From Meandrina meandrites (lineage: Eukaryota > Cnidaria > Anthozoa > Scleractinia > Meandrinidae): a stretch of DNA of 64,000 nt. A program made the translations under genes and the position numbers. The stretch lies in the NCBI GenBank assembly GCA_963693305.1, contig OY855905.1, forward strand, positions 28,540,937 through 28,604,936, written 5' to 3'. Shown here one piece after another: positions 24,630 to 36,800 of the stretch (the first letter of the stretch is position 1; each line of letters begins with the position of its first letter). The notes beneath the pieces were generated by a model. It was not told where the DNA came from, searched no databases, and was given only the letters and a program-made list of their open reading frames with translations.

Positions 24630-25392
24630 TCTCTAAGGTATTTAGCAACGCGTACGATAAAACAGAATAGTAATCATGCAACCAAACCAAGGCGGTTCAA
24701 AACTACAAGTTTATTAGATAGCGAGCACCACTTCCTTAATCACAAATTGCCATAACATACTCAAACACTAAAAACTGCATTAAAATGACTTACATAACCG
24801 TCTACCAATTAATTTTGCTGAGTTTGTTTTGCCGCTGTGGTTCTCTTTGTTGTGGCGTGAGTTCATTTGGTTTAGCCGTGCGTTGACTCAGTTTTGTGTA
24901 TTTCTTTGCCTGGATTGTTTCACCTGTTTGGATCTGTTTGTTTTGAAGCAAATTTCTTCGCCTTCATTAAGGTCCTTTTTACATTGAATTACTCTTAATG
25001 GTGTATTAGTGTAAACTCAGTAAACGTTGTAAAAAGTTTTTAAACTAAAATTTGGTGTGCGCCTACGTGCGTACGTGAGGAACCCAATAAAGTGCAGCGA
25101 CACCAATTTCAATTTTAGAACCAGTTATGGGCCAGAAAAGTCAGACGGGTTGACCGCGAAATATATTGACGTCTCGTTCGTCAACAAAACCTTTTTATAT
25201 TTCTGAGCGTTTACTTTGTTGTGCTTCGAGATATTCCTGTGAGCAAATTTCTTGTGCAGTAATATTATCTTGTACCTATATGGGCCCCCGTATACGCTTA
25301 GAAATGTTGTGGCTTCGTATTTGGGAACACTGTAAACTCAAGAAAAAAAAAATAAATGGGAGCTCCGCTTTTAGGCATGCCTAAATCTATAT
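24630..25392. repeat. R1 repeat copy replacing the position of SLC17 exon 1
   Basis: Left of this repeat, sequence matches 56065-56220, just before SLC17 exon 1. Right of it, sequence matches SLC17 intron 1 (about 57565). The R1 repeat ends in GGAGCTCCGCTTTTAGGC and TATATATTA as in its other copies. Confidence 0.6.
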
Positions 25393-27360
25393 ATTAGAAG
25401 ATATACCTAACGCTAGCTTAAAGACGTAAGTTTGGGAATATTCGTCAAGTAATATTTCGTTTGTCGTAACGTTGTCAGTCATCCTATCCAGACAGTGTCC
25501 AGACCTAGGCTGAGTAAAAAAAATCCTATTAAGGTCATTCGTTTGAAAAAGAACCTCCACTGCGATTTTTGTCAAACTTTGCCTATTGATAGCTTATCTT
25601 AGAGGAACTTAAATTTTGATGTAAAAATTAGGGCCCATGCTCATTTGGGAGCAACAGCACCTCGTTTATACCCAATAAATCCTTAAAATCATCAGGATTA
25701 TTTTACAGAAAGACAATTATTACTCGATTCAAAACAACAGAAAAATGGTCACCATACTCGTTTTTAAGAAAATGACGATCAGCGGCGTCTTTCTTCGCAA
25801 TCAGAACTCGCGAAGTCAGTCAAGTGCTTGAATTCGTATTGAAAGTACGCAGCTTCTTAGTCACGTCCCAAAAAATTTATCCGTTATCAAATATAATTTA
25901 AAATAAAAAAAACAAATACATAGAAAGAAGAGGATGGTGTTTTAAAGCATTCAAGCTTTATTTTTGATGACTACTTTACATGGAATTTAGGATGCTCATG
26001 TTTTTTAGTAAATAACATTGCAAGGAGAAGTAAATCAGAAACTTGTGTGGCGCAAATATACAATTCGCCACCACTATTTGCTATATAACTTTGTATGTAA
26101 ACACTGATTTAATCTTTTGTTTGTGTCGACAATATGCTTTGCGCCACAAGATTCTGACTTGTTGTTAAATTCATTACACAGCTACCCCATGTTCGCGTGA
26201 AGCATCACTTGCCCAGAGGGCCAATGCAAGTGGTATACCTGAATATTATAGGAAATTAACGATCCATGTTATTAACGCGAATTTGAGAAAGTATTTTATA
26301 CACCTTAATTTAAGTAATTCTTAATCAAAATCACACCATTTTACAGCATCGTTATTTTAAGACACCTTCATTTTCTGAAGTTACATGTCATCTGCCTCTC
26401 CGTCAGAGTCAGTCGACACATCGTCAATCAATCTCTAGATTCATTAAAGTAATTCATTATCTCCATGGGGATAGCTCACTTCTTCTACCTTCTTGTCCAA
26501 AACGTCCATCGCCTTTAAGTCTTCCCATTCACCGGTATTAAACCTCAAGTTCTGTTGCTGGACGTTGTTGTTTTGTCTTGTGAAAAACGCAGATTGCTAT
26601 AGAAATTATTACGCCTATGTTATGCATCGAAATCGCGTTAATTAAATGTATGTAAACGTAAACCACCCGAAAATTCGCATAAATTAAATGTATGTAAACG
26701 TAACGTTTCGAAAATTCGCGTTAAAGCGTAGGTTTTGTTTTCGCGTTGTTAAAATGCTTCGTTTTATTCCTATAATACGGTAATGACAACAAGTTTAGCA
26801 TTGTAGAACAAGCCTAACCAGTGGTCTAGCAGATTATGAGTGTTTGGAAGTTAAGGTCGTCTTCTTATTTGTAATGGATTCGAAACCACTTTACCTCAAA
26901 ATAAATGTGAAACTCGCCAATTTAAATTTACCCGTTTGATAAGAACTTTATCTTTTCCACGATATCCATGTCAAATTCTCAATATTTTGCCCCTAGAATG
27001 ATTGAACACGAGTGAACTTTATTTGTAAACAAATTAAACTGGTCGTTTTCAAAGCTGTTGGCTGTATAGAAGGCAAGGGAAAAACGTAGCTAATTATCCA
27101 TTTTGAAAGCTGACGTTTCGAGCATTAGCTTTTCGTGCGTGCAAGTTTGCTCTGAAGAAAAGGTAGTTATCTTATTATGGGTACCTTTTAGCGTCCGACT
27201 CATAAACGGCTGTGAAGCTTCCTTTAAATCGCTATTCGTCATTTCAGAACTATTTTACTCATTACTGAAAAGGAACGTTTTCTTATCGTAAAGCATATTT
27301 TATTTCCAAAGAGACCGTAACGGAACGGAGGTTTCTTACAGGAGTATCGGTAAGCCCGTT
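25393..27360. other. relic of duplicated SLC17 intron sequence without exons
   Basis: 25393-25510 matches intron 1 of the SLC17 gene (57565-57675) and about 25780-27360 matches intron 8 (about 62220-63930), in the same order, but exons 2-8 are missing. Part of the right-hand match is a repeat family, so the deletion model rests on the collinear order of the two anchors. A PLE-tail-like motif (CTGACGTTTCGAGCATTAGC) is at about 27110. Confidence 0.5.
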
Positions 27361-28914
27361 TTAGTTGTCTTCAGGTCATTGTCAGCTTCAAACTCTCACA
27401 TGCTCTCATTGACTCGATCGTCAACTCTTGCGGCTACTCTCATCGAATTTAAATCTACTCAAATTTTTTTGAGTGTCAACGACCACAAATGATGTTCGAT
27501 GAGAGTTCGACTCTTACAGGATTCCTTGTCTCTGTTGATCTAATTGAATTTGCTGGCATGCTCTGTTTTTGTTAACGCCAAAATTACCAAAAAAACTCGT
27601 CAACTTTCTAGGACTCATGCTCCGTGCCCAGGACCTAAGGGAAACACTAACTCGTCACCAATCTACACTAGGATAAAAGAACCACCAAAATTCAACATTA
27701 CCTTAATTTTTGTTCCTTGTCGTGAATGAACTCTTAGGGTTTCGGCAACAGACCGATCGTGACGTTAACGCCGTGACGCCCAGGGGTGAAAAGGGTTGGT
27801 GAAAAAAGGGCTTCCCGACGTAATGAGTATATTCACTTGTTCTGTTTGTGTACTGGCTTTACTTACCGACGTACGTGATTTTGGCAATTTCATAATACTA
27901 ATATTCAAGTGCAAGGTAATCAAGTGAGCTCCGCTGATGAAACTGCTATCTCAAGCTTATGACTTCTTCACGTCTAAAAGTTTGCTTTCAAATGAGTCAA
28001 AACAGCTGTGGCAACAGACTCGACGGCTCTTGATTGCACAGCTTTTGCGCGAGTTTTCGTTATTAAACCTAATTTGGCACTGCCTGTCAGATACAAAGAC
28101 AGTCGTGAGAAATTGAGAATTAGAAACAGCGATAGAAACACACTGTTTTCATTCAAGAAGAACTGCAGATATATTTTTAAAGATCATAAAAAAAGAAAAA
28201 ATATACTATAGAAACAAAATATGTTTCGGGGATCATGGGCAGTCAATTGGTTTTCGAACCATTCTTTTCGTACTATTAAATGAGTTAAAACGAGACAATT
28301 TTTAACGAAAATTTGTACACCTTAATTAAGATGGCTCGTTATCGCAGCTTCGTCAATAACGTTGACGAATATATTTTACAGTTTCATTTGTGATTACACA
28401 AAAATATCAATATATCAAAAACAAAAAATTTCACCAACTAATTTTTAAGTTATAAGCTTCAGGTGAATTCCACTAAAAAATAAAAGTAATTTAAAATTTC
28501 TTAGTAGAATTCTACTTGTGTATTAATACAAATGCTACAATCTAATTGGCTGAGCTATTGTACACTTTCACCCATTAGTGTACAGTGGCTGAAGGTCGTC
28601 TTCAGAATGGCGGCATTTTCTCCTTTCTCCGATGTTTCTGAGGAAGTTTAGAAATGTTATTAGATAATTCAATTTCCGAGAAGACTTAAAGAAGGAAAAT
28701 CACCGCAACAATTACTGAATGAACCGTTGAGCGTGCGTACACAACTAAGAGTTTCATATGACAATTCAATTCGCTAAAGCGTGGAGTTTAATACCAGGTC
28801 ATGTTGTAGAAAAATAATAAGAAACAATTATTTGATGGAAAATGAGTAGGAATTCTACTTAGGCAATTAGGTTATTCGCTTTCGATTTCTATGAGGTGAT
28901 AGTTGTCCCTATTA
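27361..28914. other. intergenic, nothing recognised
   Basis: The DNA is AT-rich with only short unrelated frames and no conserved motif, splice-bounded exon or clear repeat structure. Confidence 0.4.
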
Positions 28915-29296
28915 AAACCCAATTTCCCAAATTAATTTAAAACGTTAAATAAATTTTACCTGAGCAACGCTTCAAATTTGTTCTTTTTTAGAGGAAACGC
29001 TGATTCCAACAGAAAATTGCACCAATCCTATAGACGGAAGATTCCCATCCTCAACAACAAAATGATCTTTAAAATCTCCGCCCAATGTTTTTCTGAAATC
29101 CATGACTGAAGTTATGGTAGGCCCAGGTGGTTCGTAACGGTTGTTCTTCTTATCTTTTGTATCAGACCCCTTCTTTGTTTTGATTCCAATTGCGTTCGCC
29201 TTTTTATCTCCGTTGTAACTGAGCCCCAGCACATCCCCATTTGTAGTGAAGCGTTTTCCAAGTTGTTCTTACATGTCTAGACCGCGTTCTTTTGAG
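28915..29296 (-). pseudogene. broken third copy of fusion-gene exon 4
   Basis: The fragment encodes sequence nearly identical to the middle and end of exon 4 ([15 protein letters not shown] and [15 protein letters not shown]) and keeps the intron donor flank. It has an internal deletion of about 45 bp near 28985 and a stop codon just after the Leu-Asp that precede the GKRFTTNGD region. Homology ends abruptly at 29296. No neighbouring exon was found. Confidence 0.78.
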
Positions 29297-30602
29297 TGTT
29301 ATTCTTCAGTTCGGCCGGGTCTCAAGGATCATATGGTCTACGGGAGAAAAGAACCACAAAAGTGCAAATATTTACAGGGTTTTCAATAAGGGCCGGCAGC
29401 CGGCGAAACTCGCCGGCTACTCCACATGTTTTCGCCGCTAAAAGAAAAATTTGCCACAACATGAACCGCGGATCGGCCAATATTTAATTCATTTAACACT
29501 TAGTCTAAAGAAACGGCACGGCACGGCAGAAGCACGACGTCTGAACTGGGCCTTACATTTCATAAAAATTCAGCTTTAGTCTCCAAAATGGCGACTACAT
29601 TTCTGTTTGTTGACGATGAATAACGGACATTTCTTCAGACATTGTGCCCTTTCAGAAAGTTATATCGGAAAATCTTTCCTTTTAAAACATGCAAAATAAG
29701 AAAAGAAGTCAATCCATCCTCTTCCTTTGCTGTAAAAGATTCTATCACATCAGAAAACTCGCAAAAAGCTAACCGGATCTAACCGTGTTTGAAATCTCGC
29801 TTCAATGCTTTGCAAGCCCTTGAGCATGTCATGTATATATGGATGGATTGTGTCTCTTGTTGATTCTTTCGATAGTGGCCACAAAATCTTATATATTGTG
29901 TTTGTTTTAAACCTAGTGATAAGATTAATTTGTTTTTCCTTTTGAATATTTATGTATTCAGTCCTTTTTATGGATTAAATTCCTAGAAATGATTTTGAAC
30001 AAGGCCCTATTTGATTTTGCAATCTGGCGACTAAAAATTTGCGTTTAGCGGCTATTTTGTCTGCAAGATAATTAAAACCGTTGAATAAAATGATGGAAAA
30101 TAGAGCATGCATGGTTTTGTCAAAAATGACCTAATTCTTGCCCCAGAATGCAGGAAATGCATTCTTAGAGGCTGATTCATTTTCTCAAAAACTAACTGTC
30201 TAATAGGGCGGATTACTGCGCTTTGGAAATGCAAGTTTTTTATTTTATTTTTTATTTCGTTTAATTTTGTTTGCAGAGGCATGTCTTTGTACTCAGTACC
30301 TTTCTCTCCTGCACTACTGATCTTGCATGTACATTAAATTCTTTTAAATCTTTCATAATAAGTACTTCAGAGGCTTATGATTTTTTCTGAGAGTCAAGGC
30401 CTTTTTTATGCTGTAAATTCTGCTTTTCTTATTTTAGATGAATTTCGAACTGAAAAACTATCTCCATGCAACTGCATTCCCATTTAACAAGGATTTTTCA
30501 CCAGGCTTTCTTGTTCTCTCTTCTTGAATTTACGTCTATTTTGGTACACTCGCCTTTTGTAGGCATTGGCATTTTCACATACAACAGAAAGTTACCACAT
30601 TC
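29297..30602. other. intergenic, nothing recognised
   Basis: There is no reading frame with recognisable similarity and no clear repeat ends. Confidence 0.4.
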
Positions 30603-30901
30603 TTAAAGGGACACTGTCACGAGCATAACTTCAAAAATGCAACAGCCCCAAAACATGTTTACACAATTGAAAACCTATTAACAGTGGTCAATTATTATTA
30701 AAATTCCTATATCAGTGTACTGAAGCTAAATATAGAGTGATATCACTGTGATACCATCGGGAGCTTTTGATCTCAACTTGAAAAAGTCAGCCTGACTTTT
30801 TCAAGTTCTGTCCTTGTGGTTTCCAAAAATTGATGACCATTTACGGTCACCTTCTTCTTTAAACAATTTGCTAGATATCCTTTCCTTTCAGTTCTAGTAC
30901 T

Positions 30902-31045
30902 ATTTCAAAAACGAGTGCGAGGGTTTCATCAGGTTTCCAAACACGAGAAAACATTTGAAACCACGAGGCCGCAGGCCGAGTGGCTTTATTGTTTTCGAGT
31001 GTTTGGAAACCTGATGAAACCCGAAGAACGAGTTTTTGAAATTAC
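30902..31045. mobile_element. foldback MITE nested in the Kolobok-like element
   Basis: The arms TTTCATCAGGTTTCCAAACA and its complement TGTTTGGAAACCTGATGAAA enclose a short centre. The outer edges also pair (TTTCAAAAAC and its complement). Confidence 0.7.
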
Positions 31046-31261
31046 TTCTCCAACAAAGAAAATTAGAAGCAGTTATCATTTTAATGAGTTTACTCGATCC
31101 AAATATTCTATTTGTGGATCGTAATCAACACTTTGAGGCGTTGATTGAGATCCCGTCGCCGACGTGCCAGTGTGTGTAATTATTTTTGCATTTAATGCAA
31201 CGTTTTTCAGTCTTGTTGTTTGTCAGTTCGGAGCATACACGTTGCTTCACAAGCCAAATGG

Positions 31262-31605
31262 CAGGAATGTCAGAGTACAGATTTAGACCTGCCAAAACTT
31301 TTGAACAAGAAGAAAAGTGTGGGGCCAGCGCTATTCCGAAGTCTACCCAATATAAAAACAAATGGGTGGTTCGAATTTTTGAAGAATGGCAAAAAGTCCG
31401 AGTTCCTAAAGTAGCAACGTTGGAACCAGGCGGTCTATTTAAAAATTATGATCTGCGCAAAGTTCAGTCCCTGGAAGTTCCGTTGCTTTAAATGGATGCT
31501 TTTAGCCTCAATTATTGGCTGGCAAAGTTTATCCAAAAAGTTGCTAAACCATCAAAGGAAAGATACCGACCCAGAACCACATTCAACGTTAATAGCAAAA
31601 AAGCT
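31262..31605 (+). pseudogene. ZMYM/QRICH/Crypton-like N-terminal fragment
   Basis: The frame contains AIPKSTQYKNKWVVRIFEEW and LEPGGLFKNYDLRKVQSLEV, and after a stop a second piece, SLNYWLAKFIQKVAKPSKERY. This combination resembles the region preceding the DUF3504 domain in ZMYM- and QRICH1-type proteins, which derive from Crypton recombinases. It is interrupted and truncated inside a DNA transposon, so it is probably a captured gene fragment. Confidence 0.5.
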
Positions 31606-31934
31606 TAATTTAATGTATGAACTTTGAAATGTGTAATCAAATAAATTTGTTGATGTCCATGTTTTCGTCTTGCATTATGAATATGCAGATTAAGAAACAT
31701 TTTAAACACGGGTTTGAAATCATTTCTAAACACGTGTGGTTTTCAATTCGTTTTTCATTGCGTTTCTAGACTCAACCACCTGACCAGAATTGGGCGTTCT
31801 GGTAGGCTGATAACAATATGAATAATTAATGAGTTTGAGAAGGAGCATTTCCTGCATGGTTGAAAGTGCTAAGTCGTAATTTTGGTGCCATTTTACTAAG
31901 AACGCCAAAAATGTCCGTGACAGTGTCCCTTTAA

Positions 31935-33871
31935 CTGGTTTGGACATGTATGACATTGTTCAATTCATTCGCAGTATGTTTATCTAACTTATTTCAAGAC
32001 CGAAGAAGCAGGCATTGCTCAATATTTTTTCGTTCTCAGCGAAGTGAGAACTGATGGTAGACAGATAAACATAAGGTCTTTTTTAAGGTCTTTTTCTTCG
32101 AATATGATTAGATTTTGGTAATCTACTGTAATTAATATAAAAACTGATAAGCCACGGATATACGCATTGTGTACCCATGTTTTATTTAATGACAAGAAAT
32201 CCCTGTTACATAACACAATTTTATGTAAAACTCGTCAAAATAACTCTATCAATAGCTATACGTGTACTAGCCCATTGTAATATTTTCAATTTACGAAAGA
32301 TGATTTCGTAACGCAAAGGTTTTGTTTAATGAATTCTACTAAATGTTCCCAGTCTGAGCAGACAGGACGGGTTTTATTTAAACAGACGAAGGTCTGTTTT
32401 TACCTTCTTTACCCCTTCCAGAAGCAAACTAATTACAGTCGAAAGGCACAATTGACGGCACCCCTCCTAGGCGGACACCTTCTCTAAGCGGCATTGTGCC
32501 AGCTGCATATAAGCGCTTTGTTGTAATAACATTTTCTTATGAGCGTACACCTCACCTAAGTGGACACTTTTTTAGACCAAACCGGGTGTCCGCTGAAGGA
32601 GGTCCGACTGTATCTATTTACACTGATTACATTTCATTATAACACGAAAAGCTATGAGCGGTTTGCAGATAGTCAGCCATGTTAGAAGTATCTGCGTGAT
32701 TCTTAAGTAAGTAGTAGGGGTTTAAAGAAGGCGAAATTTCGGCAGCAAGCCGAATCTTGGATATCTACACTTGTTTCGGCATACCGTAGGAAAATCACCG
32801 AACTGTGTAATAGGGCCGAATTTTCGCCTTGCTACCACGCCCACTTTCGTTGACAAATTCCAGAAATTCCTGTGGCTCGCGTGCTGTATTTCTTTGCCGC
32901 CACTGTTGTTTACAGTCGCTTGTCAGAACCGCGCTTGAAAAATGATCTTGGTTAAATATATTTTTTGGCACCAAAATGTAAATTCAGGACCAGAATTTCG
33001 ACACCACCACTTAAAAAAAAACAAACACTTATTTTTATAGCCAAACTTTTATTGAATTTATCTTCTACAGGTCGTTTATTCCGCGCGTTATTCAGCTGCA
33101 ACAATCCTAATGCAATTAGAGAGTTGTGAATTAAACGCGAGAAGGCGACGGTTGGAATTTACCGACGAAAGTAGGCAGGGCAGTAGAACACATGCACCAC
33201 CCCACTTTTTGGGAAAAAGAAAGATGAACTACCTTATGGTGATGTCCGTATATGTCTCGGCCACTCTCGTTAATTCAGAGCAGCTGTTTAAACAAACCTA
33301 GGCAAATGCGTTGGCATCAAATTGCGTGATTGCAAGTATATAAAAAGTATTTATACGGCAATACAAATGCAAAAAAAATGGCTTCAAAATGGTTTGCAAA
33401 TGACAACAAACTGCTGCTCCAAAAGTGCTTCAAAATGCCCCAAAGTGGATTAGTGTGTGTCTAGATTTTCAAAATTTTCCCGAAGGAGGATGCCTCGGAC
33501 CCTCAACGGAAATGGGACTCCGGCCCATTTTAATTCATCACCATCAGTGCTAACTTTTGGCCCCCTCACTTCAAAATTGGTTCCTCTGGGTCTGATAACG
33601 ACACAACGAATTTTTAAATGTGACAGACTGTCGGAAACTGTGTTCGGCAACCTTAAAGTCAAAAGAACTAGATACAGTTTTCATCTTTCAGTGGTAGGCA
33701 TCAGTCAGACATACTAGTAGACTGCCACGGATGCTCGATTGCATCATTGGCATTTTACCGTCACGTTTGTTTTACGCAGTCGAAGTATTATACTATACAT
33801 GTACATCTATTTATAATAACATCTTAATAATAATATCTTAAGCCAGGTGCGGGGAGACGACAGGTATCAGT
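31935..33871. other. intergenic region downstream of the right fusion-gene copy
   Basis: Apart from the foldback element at 32436-32612 I recognise no gene. Short frames here lack conserved motifs. The 3' UTR of the fusion gene should occupy the part just left of 33872. Confidence 0.45.
32436..32612. mobile_element. MITE-like foldback with ACAGTCG termini
   Basis: The left end ACAGTCG ... GGCGGACACC is the inverted counterpart of GGTGTCCGC ... CGACTGT at the right, spanning about 177 bp. Confidence 0.6.
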
Positions 33872-36800
33872 TTACGCCTCCTTCTTGGAATTAAGTGAGT
33901 CGTATTGAATTTCAACAAATCCAGGCTTGGATTTTCTTGGAGGGACGATTTTAGCGTAGGCAAACTGTAAAGAAATGAAATATCTTTTAAACTGTACGCT
34001 CTACATGGAAGATGGACCTCAAGTACTTACGTATAAATTCTCGAGGTCCTATATTTTGTTAATGGTACCAAAGCAAGTAAATAATAATGTGTTGACATGC
34101 CACCAAATTATAACATAATTATGAAGTCGTATTGAAAGTAATGCAACGGTAATCGTGAAGAGGTCAACCAAGACTTATTGTCCCAAGTCGCTTGTTTGAT
34201 TCACAGGAGGCTACTGAATACGCAGGCAAATAGATTCCGGTCGGGGCGGTCCTCAACACGCAATATTATATTACTTTTTTTGTAAGTGATCTTATCAAAT
34301 ACCTTTATCGACCCAAGGAGAACACGAGCGACTTGAAGCAAGTCTAAGTTCAACTTAAACGCCTGAATTACATTATTTGAGTTTATACATGAATCACAAG
34401 TGTGACCAATGCAGTTAAATGAAAGCTATCGAGTAAGGGGAGTGTTGTTTATTATGCTGCATGTAAAATGTCGTTTCTAGGATGAAACCCTAGTGTGTGA
34501 CCATTTTAATGAAATCTAAAGCCCCGGCCACATTTCAATGCAACATTATTGGGTCATGTTGTGAGATTTTGTAAAGAAGCTGACCAAACGAACGCAAACT
34601 TTCGACGCAACATAGCGCAACATTGTTGTGCACAACATGTTGCACGCGTTCGGCCGCCCAGTTGCAATATCTTGCAGAATGTTGGATGGCGCAAATCGAA
34701 CTGTTCTGCATGCTCCGGTGCAACAATGTTGCGCGAACGTGGCCAAACGAGTTCAACACTATACAACATCCAGAAATGTTGCAAGATGTTGTGAGAAAAT
34801 TTGACCATTTTCAAACTTGATCCAACAACACGCAATGCAACTTGTTGCAACAGGGTAACCAAACGTGTGCAACATGTTGTGCGCTAAAATGTTCCCACGT
34901 TACTAGACTTGTGAACTCCACAACAGATGTACAAACATTTGAAGAAAACTCAACGACATAGGGAGAAAAATAACGTTTTCTGCGTCATTCTATATGTTGG
35001 CGGCGTGAACAAGATTGTGCAAGTCAGTTCTAGCTTTAAAAAAAAATTCTGAAGACAACAATTAAAGTTGTAGATATAAGCAATATGGTGCTGTGCGTAC
35101 AGTTAGGGGAATCACTTGGCAGTTTATATTTTACCTCATGTGCATGATCAACCCATGATCCAGTATTGACGTAAATCAATTTTCCAATTCTGCTTTTGAT
35201 CGTCTCTCCTCGCCAGTCATGAGTGTGACCTAGTACTACCACGTCCTCGCCACATCGAGACAGAAAGTCATTAAAATCACCCAGGACACCTTTCAACAGA
35301 CTGAAGGCATCACTCGAACCGAACTAGACAAAAGCAGCAAAAATAAATACTTCGAGCTAAATAGTTAAAAAAAATCAAACATATTATACTTTAAGCCTAA
35401 TTTTCTTAATGAAACGTGTTAGCCAATTTGAACGCCTAAAATCCAGTTTAACCCATTGAAATTAACTTAACAAAAAGAAGAAACAGTGCTAAAACGTCGA
35501 TTCCTAGCGCAGTTCCCTGATTTCTTGTTACAACTTGTTCTACCACCAAATTACCACAATCAAATGCGTGGCTTCCAGTTAGGAAAACACAGTGTAACTG
35601 TCGTTTGTTCAAAGAGATTCTTCGTTTGTGGTATGTTATTTACCTTCTCAACGGTGCGTTTAAAGTATCTCGACTTTAGAAGATTTTCCATTTTGATAGA
35701 CTTTCCTCCGTCCAAAAGAATGTACTCATTGAGGAAGACGTCCCTCTTGAGTGCAGCCTCTATCAGCGATTCTGTAAATCTCCTCTGTGGAGACTTCTTT
35801 GCAAGCAACTCGATAATGGCGGAACCGATAACTTCACGGTCTAGCCCCTTCAGCATGTTTCGAGTGACGGAACGGAGAATCTGTGCAGCATAAATGGGAA
35901 ATATTATGTACTCCAGTTCGTACTGTGTATTAATTGATCTTTAACGTAGGATTATAGGATGAACCGAAGCAGAATCTCAGCTATAATCCGATTAGAGCAA
36001 TGTAATTTTTGGAATAAGAATTTCAAACACTTTGCAATATGTGTGCTATGCCAAAATCCGAGAGCTTACACTTTAATTTTTATTGAATATCCTGATATGG
36101 TTTCAGTGCAGAAATTTGAGTTTCTGGCCAGATGCACGGTAAAGGCGTAGCAAGTTAAATAATAGCTTTATCGTGTGTAAACACCTGCAACACACACAGA
36201 AAAAATGTCACTCCGAACACATTTACATTACATGTAGCTATTTTTGTGTAGCATTAAAATGTAGCAAATTTGCCGGAATCAAAAGTTTTTGCGGTACCTT
36301 TTAAACGTTGAAAAGCCAAACCAAACCCCAAAATAATCACATAACACAATGGATTACTCAAACCTCCAAGGACAAATGTACAATCAGTGCGGGGCATGCC
36401 AAGTCAGTGTTGGTTTTGGTTTTGATCAGTTCAAACATGGCTAGATCATTTTGCATGACTTAGCTTTTGGGACCATAAAAGCTCAACAAACAAGGCAAAC
36501 AAAACATGAAAGACATATCTGGACAGTGATATGAAAACCAATCAGCACTATCGATTATTCCACAAACGCGTTGAATATGAGGCGCGTAACGCCGAGTGAG
36601 TTGCTTATAATTATCTCATACCTAACAATTGCAAGTGCGATGTAGAATAATTGTTTTTTTGCTCTTGAAAATAACCACGAAATGCCGTAGTATGATGCAA
36701 CATGGTTTAAAGGCTGATTTTTCATGGCTGCTTTGCCAGATTAAAATATCTAATTCTCCAGTTTTTAAATATCAAGGGTAGCGTTGAGAGGTTTCACACA

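Larger units (their letters stand above)
30607..31930. mobile_element. Kolobok-like DNA element with TTAA target duplications
   Basis: The ends AGGGACACTGTCACG and CGTGACAGTGTCCCT are perfect inverted repeats, each flanked by TTAA (30603-30606 and 31931-31934). TTAA duplication with an AGGG terminus fits Kolobok-type elements; piggyBac also uses TTAA. No transposase is present, so it is non-autonomous. It carries a coding relic and a nested foldback. Confidence 0.75.

Noticed and set aside
34535..34862. Several overlapping frames of 60-100 codons on both strands
   Set aside because: They are a by-product of the palindromic CAACATGTTG-rich repeat. No protein family is recognisable.
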